64,000 bases of DNA, from positions 620,001-684,000 of the forward strand of contig JAUZVC010000001.1 in NCBI GenBank assembly GCA_031844405.1, written 5' to 3'. Position 1 is the first letter of the stretch, and each line of letters begins with the position of its first letter. Source of the DNA: Knoellia sp031844405. GTDB taxonomy: Bacteria > Actinomycetota > Actinomycetes > Actinomycetales > Dermatophilaceae. Below are positions 43,544 through 52,065 of this stretch, in pieces. The position numbers and the translations under genes are program-made. The notes under the pieces were generated by a model that saw nothing but the letters and a program-made list of their open reading frames with translations, did not search any database and was not told the origin of the DNA.

Positions 43544-46441
43544 TCACGCCGTGCGGTGCGTGGCGTCCGGAGCCTTGCGTATGCCGGCCGCAGCCAGTCC
43601 CGCGGCCACCACCGGGACCGCGACGGCGAACCCGACGAGGACGAGCCACGGGAACACGAGGATCGGGTCGCTCTGGAGCTGGGCGCCGGTGATCCCGTCC
43701 CACGACTGGGCGGTGAGCGGGTAGGCCAGGGCGATGCCGGGCACGATGCCGACGGCGACGCCGAGCACCGCACCGATGACGCAGAGCGTGAAGGCCTGCG
43801 CGGCGGCCATGAGGCGACGTGTGCCTCGCCCCGAGCCGAGGGCGGCCAGCGTCGCCTGGTCGTTCTCCTGCTCGGCGAGCGTGAGCGCGGTCGACGTGAG
43901 GGTGATGACGAGGAGGAGGAGGACGAAGAGGCCGATGAGGACGGCCACGATGCGCCCGACGTCGGACTGGAACCCGCGCTCGGTGTAGAGGTAGACGGCG
44001 TCGTCGGAGCCGAACCCGAGGCGGTCGGTGAGGTCCTGCGACATCGGCCCGGCCGGGTCGTGCACCGTGAGCCGGGTCGTCCGGGTCGGCCATCCGTGGC
44101 TCGAGGCCGTCTCGGGCGTGGCGAGCATCCGGGCACCGAGCAGCGCGCCGACGCTCGACCGGTCGAGGGGGACCTCGATGGCCGGGACCTCGACCGTGCG
44201 GACCTCGGTCAGCGCGGTCGCGGGGTCGGGCTCCTCGGTCGCCTGCGGGTCGACCCGCAGCGTGCCGGACATGACGGTGACCTTGCCCCGGGTGACGAGC
44301 GACGGCTCGCCGTCGGGGCGTCCGACGACGACGGCTCCGGCACGGACGGCAGCGGCGTCGTCCTCGCGCCCGAGGGTGGCGAGACGGCGGCTGATCTCGT
44401 CGGCCGTCGTGACCGTGATCTGGCCGCCGTTGCCCATGCCGTTGGTGCCGAGCACCTGGCACGACGAGGGCTTCATCTCGCCGCGGGTCGGTGGGGTGGC
44501 GTCGTGGACGGTCGCCTCGGGGATGCACCCGGGTGGGACGACGTTGACGGCGGTCGTGTCATAGGGCTCGGTCGGTGGGGCGGCGTCCGCGGTGTACATC
44601 CACGAGTCGCCGGAGTGGACCTCGCCCACCGGTGCGACGACGAGCCCGGGACGCACCGAACGGAACCCGTCCGTGATCGTCGCGACGGTGTCAGGGTCGA
44701 ACGTCCCCGACTCGTGGTGCACCGTGGTGTCACCCTCGAGGTTCTGAGCCGTGTACTCGCGCCGGCTCTGCTCCTCGTCGCTCCCGCTGGCGATGAGCAC
44801 CATCGTCAGCACCGCGACACCGGCGAGGATCGCCGCGATCGCGGGAACGCTGCGAGTGCGCTGGCGGCCGGCGTCGCGGGTGGCCATGCGCAGCGGGACC
44901 GGCAGCCGCGAGCTGATCCGGGCGAGCCCGACGAGGATCATCGGGGAGAGCATGACCGCACCCACGACGAGCGCGATGGCTGCGAGGACCGTGCCGACCT
45001 GGCCGCCGTCCGTGCCGCTCGCGGCTTGGGACCTCGCGAGCCAGATGAGGGCGAAGCCCCCGAGCCCGGCCATGACGGCGCCGACGACGAAGACCGCGAC
45101 GCTGGGCCGGGGCGAGACGCTCTGGCCCTTCATGACGCCGATGATGTCGAGCCGCCCGAGGCGGCGGGCGGGGATGAGGGCAGCGATGAGCGCGCTCGCC
45201 ATGGCGACGAGGGTCGTCGCCGCGACGCCGAGGAGGGGGACGTCGAAGGGCCCCGACATGCCGAACGTGTCGGCCAGCCGGTCCTGCTGCGCGAGCAGCC
45301 ACGCGGCGCCGACCCCGAGGCCCGCGCCGACGGCCGCGGCCAGGGAGCCGAGGACCAGGGCTTGGGCGAGGACCGTGTGTCGCAGCTGCCCGGTCGTCGC
45401 GCCGTTGCTCGCCGACAGCGCCAGGGCGCGTCGCTGCCGGGCGGCGCTCACGGCGAACGCGGGACCCACGAGCAGGGTCGTGACGACGAGCAGGAGGGCG
45501 CCGCCGATCGCCAGGAACGTGCCCATGCGGTCACGGTCGAAGTCCGCCATCGAGGCGACCTCGGGGTCGAGCGCGCTCGTCGGCGGAGGGTCGCGCAGCA
45601 CGTCGGCCGACCAGACCATGAGGCCGTAGCGGTTGAGGGCGGTGACGTCGGCCCACGACACCGGGTCGTCACCGAGGAGGATCCAGCCGCTGCCGGTGCC
45701 GCCCTCGACGAAGGGTGTGGGCGTGACGATGTGGTTCCACGACGTGCCGCCGAACTCCGAGAGGACCTTCGCGGTGCCCACGACGGTCACGGGCACGTCC
45801 TTGTCGCCGGCGCGCAGCGTGAGCGTCCCCGAGCCGGGGAGACCGCGTTGGGTGCCCGCGGTCGTCACGAGCACCTCGCCCGCGCGCTCGGGCAGGCGCC
45901 CGTCGAGGAGGGTGACCTTGCCGGTGACGCCGGCGCGCACGTCGAGGCTGAGCGACTGGAGGGTGATGCGCCGCCCGTCGCGACGCGTCGTGAGCGACTC
46001 CTCGAGCACGGGGACGGCCCGTGTGCCCGTGAGCCGGCTCATCGCGTCGGCGTTGTCGAGGACCGACCCGCCCTCGACCCACCCCGGGATGGGTGTCGCG
46101 TTCCCGCGGACGCCGCTGCCGATGCCCGGGTCCGGCGGGTGGAGCACCTGTTGGGGCTGGGGGTACTCGACCATGGCCACGCCGTTGCCCATGCGCCCGG
46201 GGATCACCTCGGGACCGGTGACCTGGCTCGTGCTGGCCGCCACCATCGCGAAGGTGAGCAGGGCGGTCGGCAACGCGACCATGATGAGGATGAGTGCGCT
46301 GCGGCCCTTGTGGCGCCGCACGTCGCGGCGGGCCATCCGCAGCGCGACCGCCCAGCTTCCGGTGAGCCGGCCACGGGCGGAGCGGTGCTCGGTGGCGCCG
46401 GGCGCTTCGGGAGCGGCGGGCGCGTGGGTGAGGGTGCTCAT
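43544..46441 (-). CDS. ABC transporter permease, duplicated FtsX domains (MacB-like exporter)
   Basis: 965-aa membrane subunit of an ABC exporter or mechanotransmission system. A first membrane helix (residues about 42-64) and a large extracellular region precede the first FtsX-type three-helix block (about 290-420), a second helix and extracellular region (to about 780), and a final FtsX block (about 800-950). The layout of two FtsX repeats is typical of actinobacterial PadR-linked ABC exporters. The ATG overlaps the ATPase stop (ATGA). With the ATPase and the PadR repressor it forms one transcription unit. The substrate is unknown, perhaps lipids, peptides or antibiotics. Confidence 0.87.
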   Translation of the reverse strand: MSTLTHAPAAPEAPGATEHRSARGRLTGSWAVALRMARRDVRRHKGRSALILIMVALPTALLTFAMVAASTSQVTGPEVIPGRMGNGVAMVEYPQPQQVLHPPDPGIGSGVRGNATPIPGWVEGGSVLDNADAMSRLTGTRAVPVLEESLTTRRDGRRITLQSLSLDVRAGVTGKVTLLDGRLPERAGEVLVTTAGTQRGLPGSGTLTLRAGDKDVPVTVVGTAKVLSEFGGTSWNHIVTPTPFVEGGTGSGWILLGDDPVSWADVTALNRYGLMVWSADVLRDPPPTSALDPEVASMADFDRDRMGTFLAIGGALLLVVTTLLVGPAFAVSAARQRRALALSASNGATTGQLRHTVLAQALVLGSLAAAVGAGLGVGAAWLLAQQDRLADTFGMSGPFDVPLLGVAATTLVAMASALIAALIPARRLGRLDIIGVMKGQSVSPRPSVAVFVVGAVMAGLGGFALIWLARSQAASGTDGGQVGTVLAAIALVVGAVMLSPMILVGLARISSRLPVPLRMATRDAGRQRTRSVPAIAAILAGVAVLTMVLIASGSDEEQSRREYTAQNLEGDTTVHHESGTFDPDTVATITDGFRSVRPGLVVAPVGEVHSGDSWMYTADAAPPTEPYDTTAVNVVPPGCIPEATVHDATPPTRGEMKPSSCQVLGTNGMGNGGQITVTTADEISRRLATLGREDDAAAVRAGAVVVGRPDGEPSLVTRGKVTVMSGTLRVDPQATEEPDPATALTEVRTVEVPAIEVPLDRSSVGALLGARMLATPETASSHGWPTRTTRLTVHDPAGPMSQDLTDRLGFGSDDAVYLYTERGFQSDVGRIVAVLIGLFVLLLLVITLTSTALTLAEQENDQATLAALGSGRGTRRLMAAAQAFTLCVIGAVLGVAVGIVPGIALAYPLTAQSWDGITGAQLQSDPILVFPWLVLVGFAVAVPVVAAGLAAAGIRKAPDATHRTA

Positions 46442-47163
46442 CGCGTGCCGGCGGTGAGGAGATCCTCGGCCGAGCTCGCGCGTCCCGTCGAGTCGACGAC
46501 GACGCCGTCCCGGAGGAACACGACCCGGTCGGCCCAGGCGGCGTGGCGTGCCTCGTGGGTGACGAGCAGCCCTGCGACCCCCTCGTCGCAGCGCTCGCGG
46601 AGCACCCGGAGGACGTCTTCACCGGTGTGGCTGTCGAGGGCTCCGGTCGGCTCGTCGGCGAGCACGAGCCGGCGGCTGCCGACGAGTGCCCGCGCGATGG
46701 CCACGCGCTGCTGCTGGCCACCCGACATCTGGTCGGGGAAGCGGTCGGAGAGCTCGCGCAGCCCCATGAGGTCGAGGGTCTGGCGCGCCTGCCGCCGGGC
46801 CTGGCCGGCGCGGACGCCGTCGAGCTCGAGCGGCAGGGCGACGTTCTCGGCCGCCGTGAGGCTGGGGATGAGGTTGTAGTCCTGGAAGACGAACCCGACC
46901 CGGCGCCGGCGCAGCTGGGCGATGCCCTTGGCGCTCAGCGTCGAGAGGTCCTCGCCCTCGATGACGACCCGGCCGGTCGTGGCCAGGTCGAGACCGCCGG
47001 CGAGGTTGAGCAGGGTCGACTTGCCCGACCCGCTGGGGCCCATGACGGCGACGAGCTCGCCGGGCATGACCTCGAGGCTCACGCCGTCGAGGGCGCGCAC
47101 GGCCGTCTCACCGGTGCCGTGGACGCGGGTCACGTCGTCGAGGAGCAGGCTGGGTGCGGTCAT
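46438..47163 (-). CDS. ABC transporter ATP-binding protein (LolD/MacB type)
   Basis: Nucleotide-binding subunit of the FtsX-type exporter, 241 aa. Walker A GPSGSGKST (about 41-49), Q-loop VFQDYNLIPSL, signature MSGGQQQR, Walker B VLADEPTGALD, and switch histidine in VTHEARHA are all intact. Overlaps both the PadR stop and the permease start by 4 nt, so the three proteins are translated together. Confidence 0.93.
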   Translation of the reverse strand: MTAPSLLLDDVTRVHGTGETAVRALDGVSLEVMPGELVAVMGPSGSGKSTLLNLAGGLDLATTGRVVIEGEDLSTLSAKGIAQLRRRRVGFVFQDYNLIPSLTAAENVALPLELDGVRAGQARRQARQTLDLMGLRELSDRFPDQMSGGQQQRVAIARALVGSRRLVLADEPTGALDSHTGEDVLRVLRERCDEGVAGLLVTHEARHAAWADRVVFLRDGVVVDSTGRASSAEDLLTAGTR

Positions 47164-47876
47164 CGGCGTGCCTCCGTCGTGCTCGTCCCGTGGTCGGCGC
47201 TCTCGAGGCCTGTGGTCTCACGCCGGTATGCCGTCTCCTCGGCCGCCGCTCGCGCGGTGGCCTCCGGGGTGCGCCCGGAACGGGGAAAAGGGCGCAGCGA
47301 CTCCCGGTGCAGCCGGGTCTCGACGTGGTCGAGCCAGCGGACCTCCGCCTCTGCGGTGAAGATGAGGTTCTCGAGGACGAGGAGCCAGGCGAGGTCGTGG
47401 TCGGCGCCGCCGCCCTGCCCACCCCGTGGCTCGCCGTCGGGTGAGTGCTCACCCTCGCGCTGCTTGCGCATGACCTGCTGCTTGAGCCGGGTGAGGTCGT
47501 GGAGGTGCTTGAGCGTCGAGGTCCGCTGGGTCTGCGCGACCGCCTGCACGTCGACTCCGGGCACGGTCACGGCGAGCGCGAGCTTGATCGTCAGCTCGTC
47601 GCGCGGGGTGTTGTCGCGGTCGACCGGCGTCGTCCACCACGTGCCGACCTCGGCGGTGCCCGCCTCGGTGAGGCGGTAGGAGATGCGCCCCTCGGCGTCG
47701 GCCTCCCCGGTCGGCTCGACGAGCCCGTCCCGCTCGAGGCGGGCGAGCGTCGTGTAGACCTGCCCGACGTTGAGCGGCCACGTGCCGCCGGTGCGCTCCT
47801 CGAACTCGACCCGCAGCTGGGCGCCGTACATCGGGCCTTCTGCGAGGAGGGCCAGCAGCCCCTGCTTGACCGACAT
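47160..47876 (-). CDS. PadR-family transcriptional regulator
   Basis: Repressor of 238 aa at the head of the ABC/FtsX operon. The winged helix fills residues 1-90 (LLALLAEGPMYGAQLRVEF; VGQVYTTLARLERDGLV; YRLTEAG), followed by a long helical dimerisation and ligand domain typical of the PadR-s1 group. ATG 47876 follows GGAGAG. A good promoter (TTGCCA-17-TATACA) lies about 130 bp upstream with two ATAC-3-GTAT palindromes on it, so it very likely represses its own operon and is released by the exported compound. Confidence 0.9.
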   Translation of the reverse strand: MSVKQGLLALLAEGPMYGAQLRVEFEERTGGTWPLNVGQVYTTLARLERDGLVEPTGEADAEGRISYRLTEAGTAEVGTWWTTPVDRDNTPRDELTIKLALAVTVPGVDVQAVAQTQRTSTLKHLHDLTRLKQQVMRKQREGEHSPDGEPRGGQGGGADHDLAWLLVLENLIFTAEAEVRWLDHVETRLHRESLRPFPRSGRTPEATARAAAEETAYRRETTGLESADHGTSTTEARR

Positions 47877-47975
47877 GCGTCTCTCCTTCGACGTTCGACG
47901 CGGGAACCCCTGCGCTCCCGCGTACGGTGCCGAGCCGGCATACCGAGGTCTCCAGTTGGCCCCTGTTCCGCGTGA

Positions 47976-48019
47976 ATACTCGGTATGCCGTGCTCGGGCA
48001 GGACATGTATACCGAGTAT
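47976..48019 (-). promoter_or_regulatory. paired PadR operators
   Basis: ATACTCGGTAT (47976-47986) and ATACCGAGTAT (48009-48019) are each near-perfect 11-bp palindromes and are inverted copies of one another extended to GTGAATACTCGGTAT. Centres are 33 bp apart, three helical turns. The second overlaps the -10 box; the first would lie just after the transcription start. A half-site ATACCGAG starts at 47939. Confidence 0.6.
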
Positions 48020-48034
48020 TCACCCCGTTGGCAA
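48006..48034 (-). promoter_or_regulatory. sigma-70-type promoter of the padR-ABC operon
   Basis: On the minus strand TTGCCA (48034-48029), 17 bases, then TATACA (48011-48006). The spacing is ideal and the boxes are close to consensus, which is unusual in this window. It predicts a leader of about 120 nt before ATG 47876. Confidence 0.6.
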
Positions 48035-48173
48035 GCACGCCATCCCCACGCAGAGCGGGGGACCGCCGCCCGAAGTGGCATCCGTGCACACGGGGCGGGA
48101 ACTGTCCCCACGCCCAGTGACCGATACCCACTTCGGGCAGGAAGGGTGTGGCGGCGCGAGGTGTGCCGGCGGG

Positions 48174-49151
48174 TCAGGGAACGAGGAGGATCTTGCCGAT
48201 GTGCGTGGACGCCTCCATCTCGGCGTGCGCCGCGGGGGCGTCGGCGAGCGGGTGGCGCGAGGCGATGACCGGCCGCACCCGGCCGTCGGCGACGAGCGGC
48301 CAGACGTGCTCACGCACGGCGGCGACGATCGTCGCCTTCTCGGCGACCGGCCTCGCGCGCAGGGAGGTGGCGATGACGGCGCCGCGCTTGCGGAGCAGGG
48401 TGCCGAGGTCGAGCTCGCCCTTGACGCCGCCCTGCATGCCGATGACGACGAGGCGGCCGGCGGTGGCGAGGGCCTGGACGTTGCGCGGGAGGTACTTCGC
48501 ACCCATGTTGTCGAGGATGACGTCGGCGCCGTGGCCGTCCGTGGCCTTCGCGAGCTCCTCGACGAAGTCCTGCTCGCGGTAGTTGACGAGGATCTCCGCG
48601 CCGAGCTCGCGGCAGCGGTCGAGCTTCTCCTGCGAGCCGGCGGTGACGGCGACCCGGGCGCCGACCTCGCGGGCGAGCTGGATGGCCATCGTGCCGATGC
48701 CCGACGACCCGCCGTGGACGAGGAAGGTCTCACCGGGCTGAAGGTTCGCGGTGAGGAAGACGTTGGACCAGACGGTGCACGCCACCTCGGGCAGGCCGGC
48801 CGCGTCGACGAGGTCGACCCCCTTGGGGACGGGCAGCACCTGGCCGGCGGGCACGGTGACCTGCTCGGCGTAGCCGCCACCGACGAGCAGCGCGCACACC
48901 TCGTCGCCGACGACCCACTCGCCCACGCCCTCGCCCACCGCGTCGACGACACCGGACACCTCGAGCCCCGGGATGTCGGTCTGGCCGGGCGGCGGGTCGT
49001 AGAAGCCCTGTCGCTGAAGGGTGTCGGCCCGGTTCACCCCGGCCGCCGCGACCTTGATGCGGACCTCGCCCGTACGGGGCTCGGGCGCGTCGACGTCGGA
49101 CAGGACGAGGGCCTCGGGCCCACCGGGCTTGGGGATCGTGATCGCCTTCAT
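48174..49151 (-). CDS. NAD(P)H:quinone oxidoreductase (QOR-type MDR, zinc-free)
   Basis: Medium-chain reductase of 325 aa without the zinc-binding cysteines, as in quinone oxidoreductases. The N-terminus MKAITIPKPGGPEAL, the GLEVSGVVDAVGEGV segment, and the NADPH site VHGGSSGIGTMAIQLA (about residues 148-163) are typical of the QOR/PIG3 branch. Starts six bases after TACGTT, so probably leaderless. It ends 297 bp before padR. The electron acceptor is a quinone or other enone, by family. Confidence 0.88.
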   Translation of the reverse strand: MKAITIPKPGGPEALVLSDVDAPEPRTGEVRIKVAAAGVNRADTLQRQGFYDPPPGQTDIPGLEVSGVVDAVGEGVGEWVVGDEVCALLVGGGYAEQVTVPAGQVLPVPKGVDLVDAAGLPEVACTVWSNVFLTANLQPGETFLVHGGSSGIGTMAIQLAREVGARVAVTAGSQEKLDRCRELGAEILVNYREQDFVEELAKATDGHGADVILDNMGAKYLPRNVQALATAGRLVVIGMQGGVKGELDLGTLLRKRGAVIATSLRARPVAEKATIVAAVREHVWPLVADGRVRPVIASRHPLADAPAAHAEMEASTHIGKILLVP

Positions 49152-49163
49152 GTCCTCAACGTA
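49152..49163 (-). promoter_or_regulatory. leaderless promoter of the quinone oxidoreductase
   Basis: Minus-strand TACGTT (49163-49158), six bases, ATG 49151, in the 18-bp gap after the GNAT gene. Confidence 0.45.
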
Positions 49164-49169
49164 CGACGA

Positions 49170-49721
49170 CTACCCGCGACGCTCCGCACCGCTGTCCCAC
49201 GGCCGGGGGTCGGTCCGGAGCAGTGAGTAGAGCAGGACGTCCTGGTTTCGTCCGTCGTTGAAGAAGGCGCCCCGCACGGTCCCCTCGAGCACGAAACCGC
49301 ATTTGTCCGCGATGCGTCGCGACGCCGCGTTCTCGGGGACGATGACGAGGTGGATCCGGTGTTCCTTCTTCGTCCCGAAGAGATGGTCGACCAGGAGCTG
49401 CACAGCCTCGGTCGCATAGCCCCGGCCGGCGTGCCGATCGTCGTACAGCAGGTAGGAGAGCTCGAAGGCGTCCCAGTAGGACACCGGGCGGAAGAACTCG
49501 ATGTGGCCCGCGATCTCGCGCTCGGCGGACTCGATGACCAGCACGCCTTCGGTCTTCTGCCAGAAGCCGTGGTCGGCGAACTCCTTGCGGAATGCCGTCT
49601 GCGACAACACCCCGAGCGGGAAGAACGCACCACGGTTGCGGATGTTCGTGTGCGCGTCGTAGAGCGAGTCCAGATCCGCCTCGCGGACCTGGCGCAGGGT
49701 CACCGACCTGCCCTCGAGCAC
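49170..49721 (-). CDS. GNAT-family acetyltransferase, RimJ/RimL-like
   Basis: Acetyl-CoA N-acetyltransferase of 183 aa resembling the ribosomal-protein acetyltransferases (acetyltransf_3). Motifs are LEGRSVTLRQVREADLDSLY, YLLYDDRHAGRGYATEAV (acetyl-CoA loop, about residues 91-108), and ENAASRRIADKCGFVLEG. GTG 49721 is the only start before the first strand and lies six bases after TACTCT. The substrate may be a ribosomal protein N-terminus or a small amine. Confidence 0.87.
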   Translation of the reverse strand: MLEGRSVTLRQVREADLDSLYDAHTNIRNRGAFFPLGVLSQTAFRKEFADHGFWQKTEGVLVIESAEREIAGHIEFFRPVSYWDAFELSYLLYDDRHAGRGYATEAVQLLVDHLFGTKKEHRIHLVIVPENAASRRIADKCGFVLEGTVRGAFFNDGRNQDVLLYSLLRTDPRPWDSGAERRG

Positions 49722-49733
49722 CCTTCAAGAGTA
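49722..49733 (-). promoter_or_regulatory. leaderless promoter of the RimJ-like gene
   Basis: Minus-strand TACTCT (49733-49728), six bases, GTG 49721. It supports the GTG start, which has no ribosome-binding site. Confidence 0.5.
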
Positions 49734-49752
49734 GGGCGCTCGTCGCGGCCCG

Positions 49753-50319
49753 TCACCCGTCCCGGAGCGTCGTGAGGTCGGCGGGGGTGTCGATGTCGCG
49801 GGCCTCGGCCGGCGCCGGTACGACGACGTGGGGGAGGGTCAGGAGCGTGCGTGCCGCGACCCCTGCGGCCGGGCTCGGCACCGCGCCCCTCAGGGCCTCG
49901 ACCCGGTATGCCGCGAGGAGCGGGTTCGCCTGCCCCTCACGGTCGCTCGCCACTGCCGCATCGAGGGCGGGGCCGGCGAGCAGGGCTGACACGAGCGCCG
50001 GCAGCACCCCGCCCGCGCCCGGCGTGTCACCCGCGACGAGGCACACGACCTCGGCCTCCACCAGTGCCAACCCGGCGGCCACGCCCGCGAGTGGACCGCC
50101 CCCGGGCGGCTCCTCCCGGACCCACCGCACCCGCTCCGACACCGCCGACGGGACCGGCCGCGAAGGCCCGACGACGACCAACGGCCAGGCGGACGGCATA
50201 CCGGTCAGGCAGGTGTCGAGGACGGACCGTCCGTCGGCCAGGCGGGCCGCGAGCTTGTCGGAGCCGAACCGGCGTGAGGATCCGCCTGCCAGCACGATGA
50301 CCTGCACGGATCGACTCAT
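49753..50319 (-). CDS. MobA-like NTP transferase (molybdenum cofactor guanylyltransferase family)
   Basis: Nucleotidyltransferase of 188 aa. The signature VLAGGSSRRFGSDK (about residues 9-22) is the MobA-type nucleotide loop with its lysine, and LVAGDTPGAGG carries the metal-binding Asp, here in AGDTP and not the common G-C-D-x-P. MobA attaches GMP to molybdopterin, and the molybdopterin enzyme at 2987 needs that cofactor. Actinobacteria also use similar domains for cofactor and sugar nucleotides, so the assignment is probable, not certain. ATG 50319 lies six bases after GACAAT; GTG 50340 is an alternative. Confidence 0.78.
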   Translation of the reverse strand: MSRSVQVIVLAGGSSRRFGSDKLAARLADGRSVLDTCLTGMPSAWPLVVVGPSRPVPSAVSERVRWVREEPPGGGPLAGVAAGLALVEAEVVCLVAGDTPGAGGVLPALVSALLAGPALDAAVASDREGQANPLLAAYRVEALRGAVPSPAAGVAARTLLTLPHVVVPAPAEARDIDTPADLTTLRDG

Positions 50320-50392
50320 CTGACCATTGTCGCCCGTCACACCCTCGTCCTAGGTTGGGTCGATCGCCACACGACGAAGGAGTCGAAACACC

Positions 50393-51889
50393 ATGGCAGT
50401 TGACGATCACACTCCACAGCGCCGCACCGTCCTCAAGGGTGCTGTGGTCGCCGCGGGGGCCACCGCCCTCGCCGGTCCGTTCCAGGGGCTCGTGGCCGGA
50501 CCGGCCGGAGCCGCCCCCGTGGGGAAGATCGGGGGTCCGGCGTTCCGCGGCCTGCGGCCCGTCCCCGACGAGCGCGACGGCAAGGTGCGGCTGCACCTGC
50601 CCGAGGGCTTCCGCTACCGCTCGTTCCACGACACCGAGACACCGGTCGTCCTCGACGACGGGACCAACCTCCCCGGCCGGCACGACGGCATGGGCGCGTT
50701 CGACGGGCCCGACGGCGCCGTCACGCTCATCCGCAACCACGAGCAGAACGGCACCGGCGCGGCGTTCGGTCCGCCCGGCGAGCACGTCTACGACCCGGCG
50801 GCCAAGGGCGGCTGCACGCACATCGACGTCGACGGCCACGGCAACGTGCAGGCCGCGTGGACCGCGATCAGCGGCACGATGATGAACTGCTCCGGCGGCC
50901 AGATGCCGTGGGGCGCCTGGGTCACCTGCGAGGAGACCGTCAACGGCCCCGATGTCGGCCCGGACTTCACCGGCGCTTCGAACACCGGGCTCACCAAGCC
51001 GCACGGCTACGTCTTCGAGGTGCCCACCGAGGGCCGCGCCGACGCCATGCCGATCACGAAGGCCGGGCGCTTCCCGCACGAGGCGGTCTCGTTCGACCCG
51101 CGCGAGGGTCGTCTCTACCTCACCGAGGACAACTTCGCGTTCCCGTCCGGCTTCTACCGCTACACGCCGAGGACCAACCCGATGGAGTCCGGGCACCTCG
51201 ACAACGACGGCGTCCTCGAGATGCTCGCCGTCAAGGGGCAGCCCAACGCGCACCTCGAGGGCCACCAGGCCAAGGGCGCGGTCTACTCCGTCGAGTGGGT
51301 CGAGATCGACGACCCGGACCCCGAGTTCCCCTACACCCCGGGCCAGACCGCCCCGACGGCCAACGACACCGCGCTGCAGTACGTCGGCGGCCAGGGCCGG
51401 GCCAAGGGTGCGGCCGGGTTCTCCCGGCTCGAGGGCCAGATCTACGACAACGGCGTCGTCTACTTCACCTCGACCCAGGGCGGAGGCGCTCCCGAGACCG
51501 GCGACGAGCTCATCAACGGCTACGGCAACGGCTTCGGCCAGGTCTGGGCCTACGACACCCGCTCCGAGAAGCTGCGCCTCGTCTACCAGTCGCCGGGCAA
51601 GCAGACGTTCGACTTCCCCGACAACATCACCGTGAGCGACCGCGGCACCCTCGTCGTCTGCGAGGACAGCAACCAGGACAACTACGTCCGCGGCCTCAGC
51701 CGTGGCGGCCAGCTCTGGGACATCGCCCTCAACCGTGCCGAGTCGGCCCGCACCGGGTTGCCCCGCTACGACGACGAGTTCGCGGGCTCGACCTTCAGCC
51801 CCGACGGACGGACCCTCTTCGTCAACATCCAGGCGAGTGCGGGCATGTCCTTCGCCATCTGGGGTCCGTGGGAGCGCATCGGCGTCTGA
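50393..51889 (+). CDS. PhoX-family (DUF839) Tat-exported phosphatase-like protein
   Basis: 498-aa protein exported folded. QRRTVLKGA (twin Arg10-Arg11) and a hydrophobic stretch ending near residue 41 form a Tat signal. The mature protein shows the PhoX layout: LIRNHEQNG with metal-binding His and Glu, GTMMNCSGGQMPWGAWVTCEE with the conserved Cys and Glu pair, FPHEAVSFDP, SRLEGQIY, and NIQASAGMSFAIWGPW at the end. PhoX phosphatases use calcium and iron. A -10 box TAGGTT (50351) and an AAGGAG ribosome-binding site precede it, so this gene has a normal leader. A strong terminator follows at 51914. Confidence 0.87.
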   Translation: MAVDDHTPQRRTVLKGAVVAAGATALAGPFQGLVAGPAGAAPVGKIGGPAFRGLRPVPDERDGKVRLHLPEGFRYRSFHDTETPVVLDDGTNLPGRHDGMGAFDGPDGAVTLIRNHEQNGTGAAFGPPGEHVYDPAAKGGCTHIDVDGHGNVQAAWTAISGTMMNCSGGQMPWGAWVTCEETVNGPDVGPDFTGASNTGLTKPHGYVFEVPTEGRADAMPITKAGRFPHEAVSFDPREGRLYLTEDNFAFPSGFYRYTPRTNPMESGHLDNDGVLEMLAVKGQPNAHLEGHQAKGAVYSVEWVEIDDPDPEFPYTPGQTAPTANDTALQYVGGQGRAKGAAGFSRLEGQIYDNGVVYFTSTQGGGAPETGDELINGYGNGFGQVWAYDTRSEKLRLVYQSPGKQTFDFPDNITVSDRGTLVVCEDSNQDNYVRGLSRGGQLWDIALNRAESARTGLPRYDDEFAGSTFSPDGRTLFVNIQASAGMSFAIWGPWERIGV

Positions 51890-51913
51890 CGCGCGCCTCC
51901 CGTCCCACGACGC

Positions 51914-51959
51914 AGCTCGGCGTATGCCGGTCACTCACCCGACCGGCATACGCCGAGCT
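51914..51959. terminator. perfect 19-bp terminator hairpin built from two GTATGCCG words
   Basis: Arms 51914-51932 and 51941-51959 are perfectly complementary around an 8-nt loop, 25 bp after the PhoX stop, and are followed by GCGTTTGCC. The arms contain GTATGCCG (51922-51929) and its inverse CGGCATAC (51944-51951). Confidence 0.75.
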
Positions 51960-52065
51960 CGCGTTTGCCCCACCGCGTATCCGCACGTCAGCGGCCTACG
52001 GGCGTAACGTGCCGTCTCGGTCCGGCACCCCGTCGGGCGCGTGTGACGTTCGGCAAGGGAGCTCG

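Noticed and set aside
42266..46879. 1537-codon plus-strand open frame opposite the FtsX permease and proteasome activator genes
   Set aside because: Same artefact. It crosses four real minus-strand genes and has no recognisable domain or ribosome-binding site.
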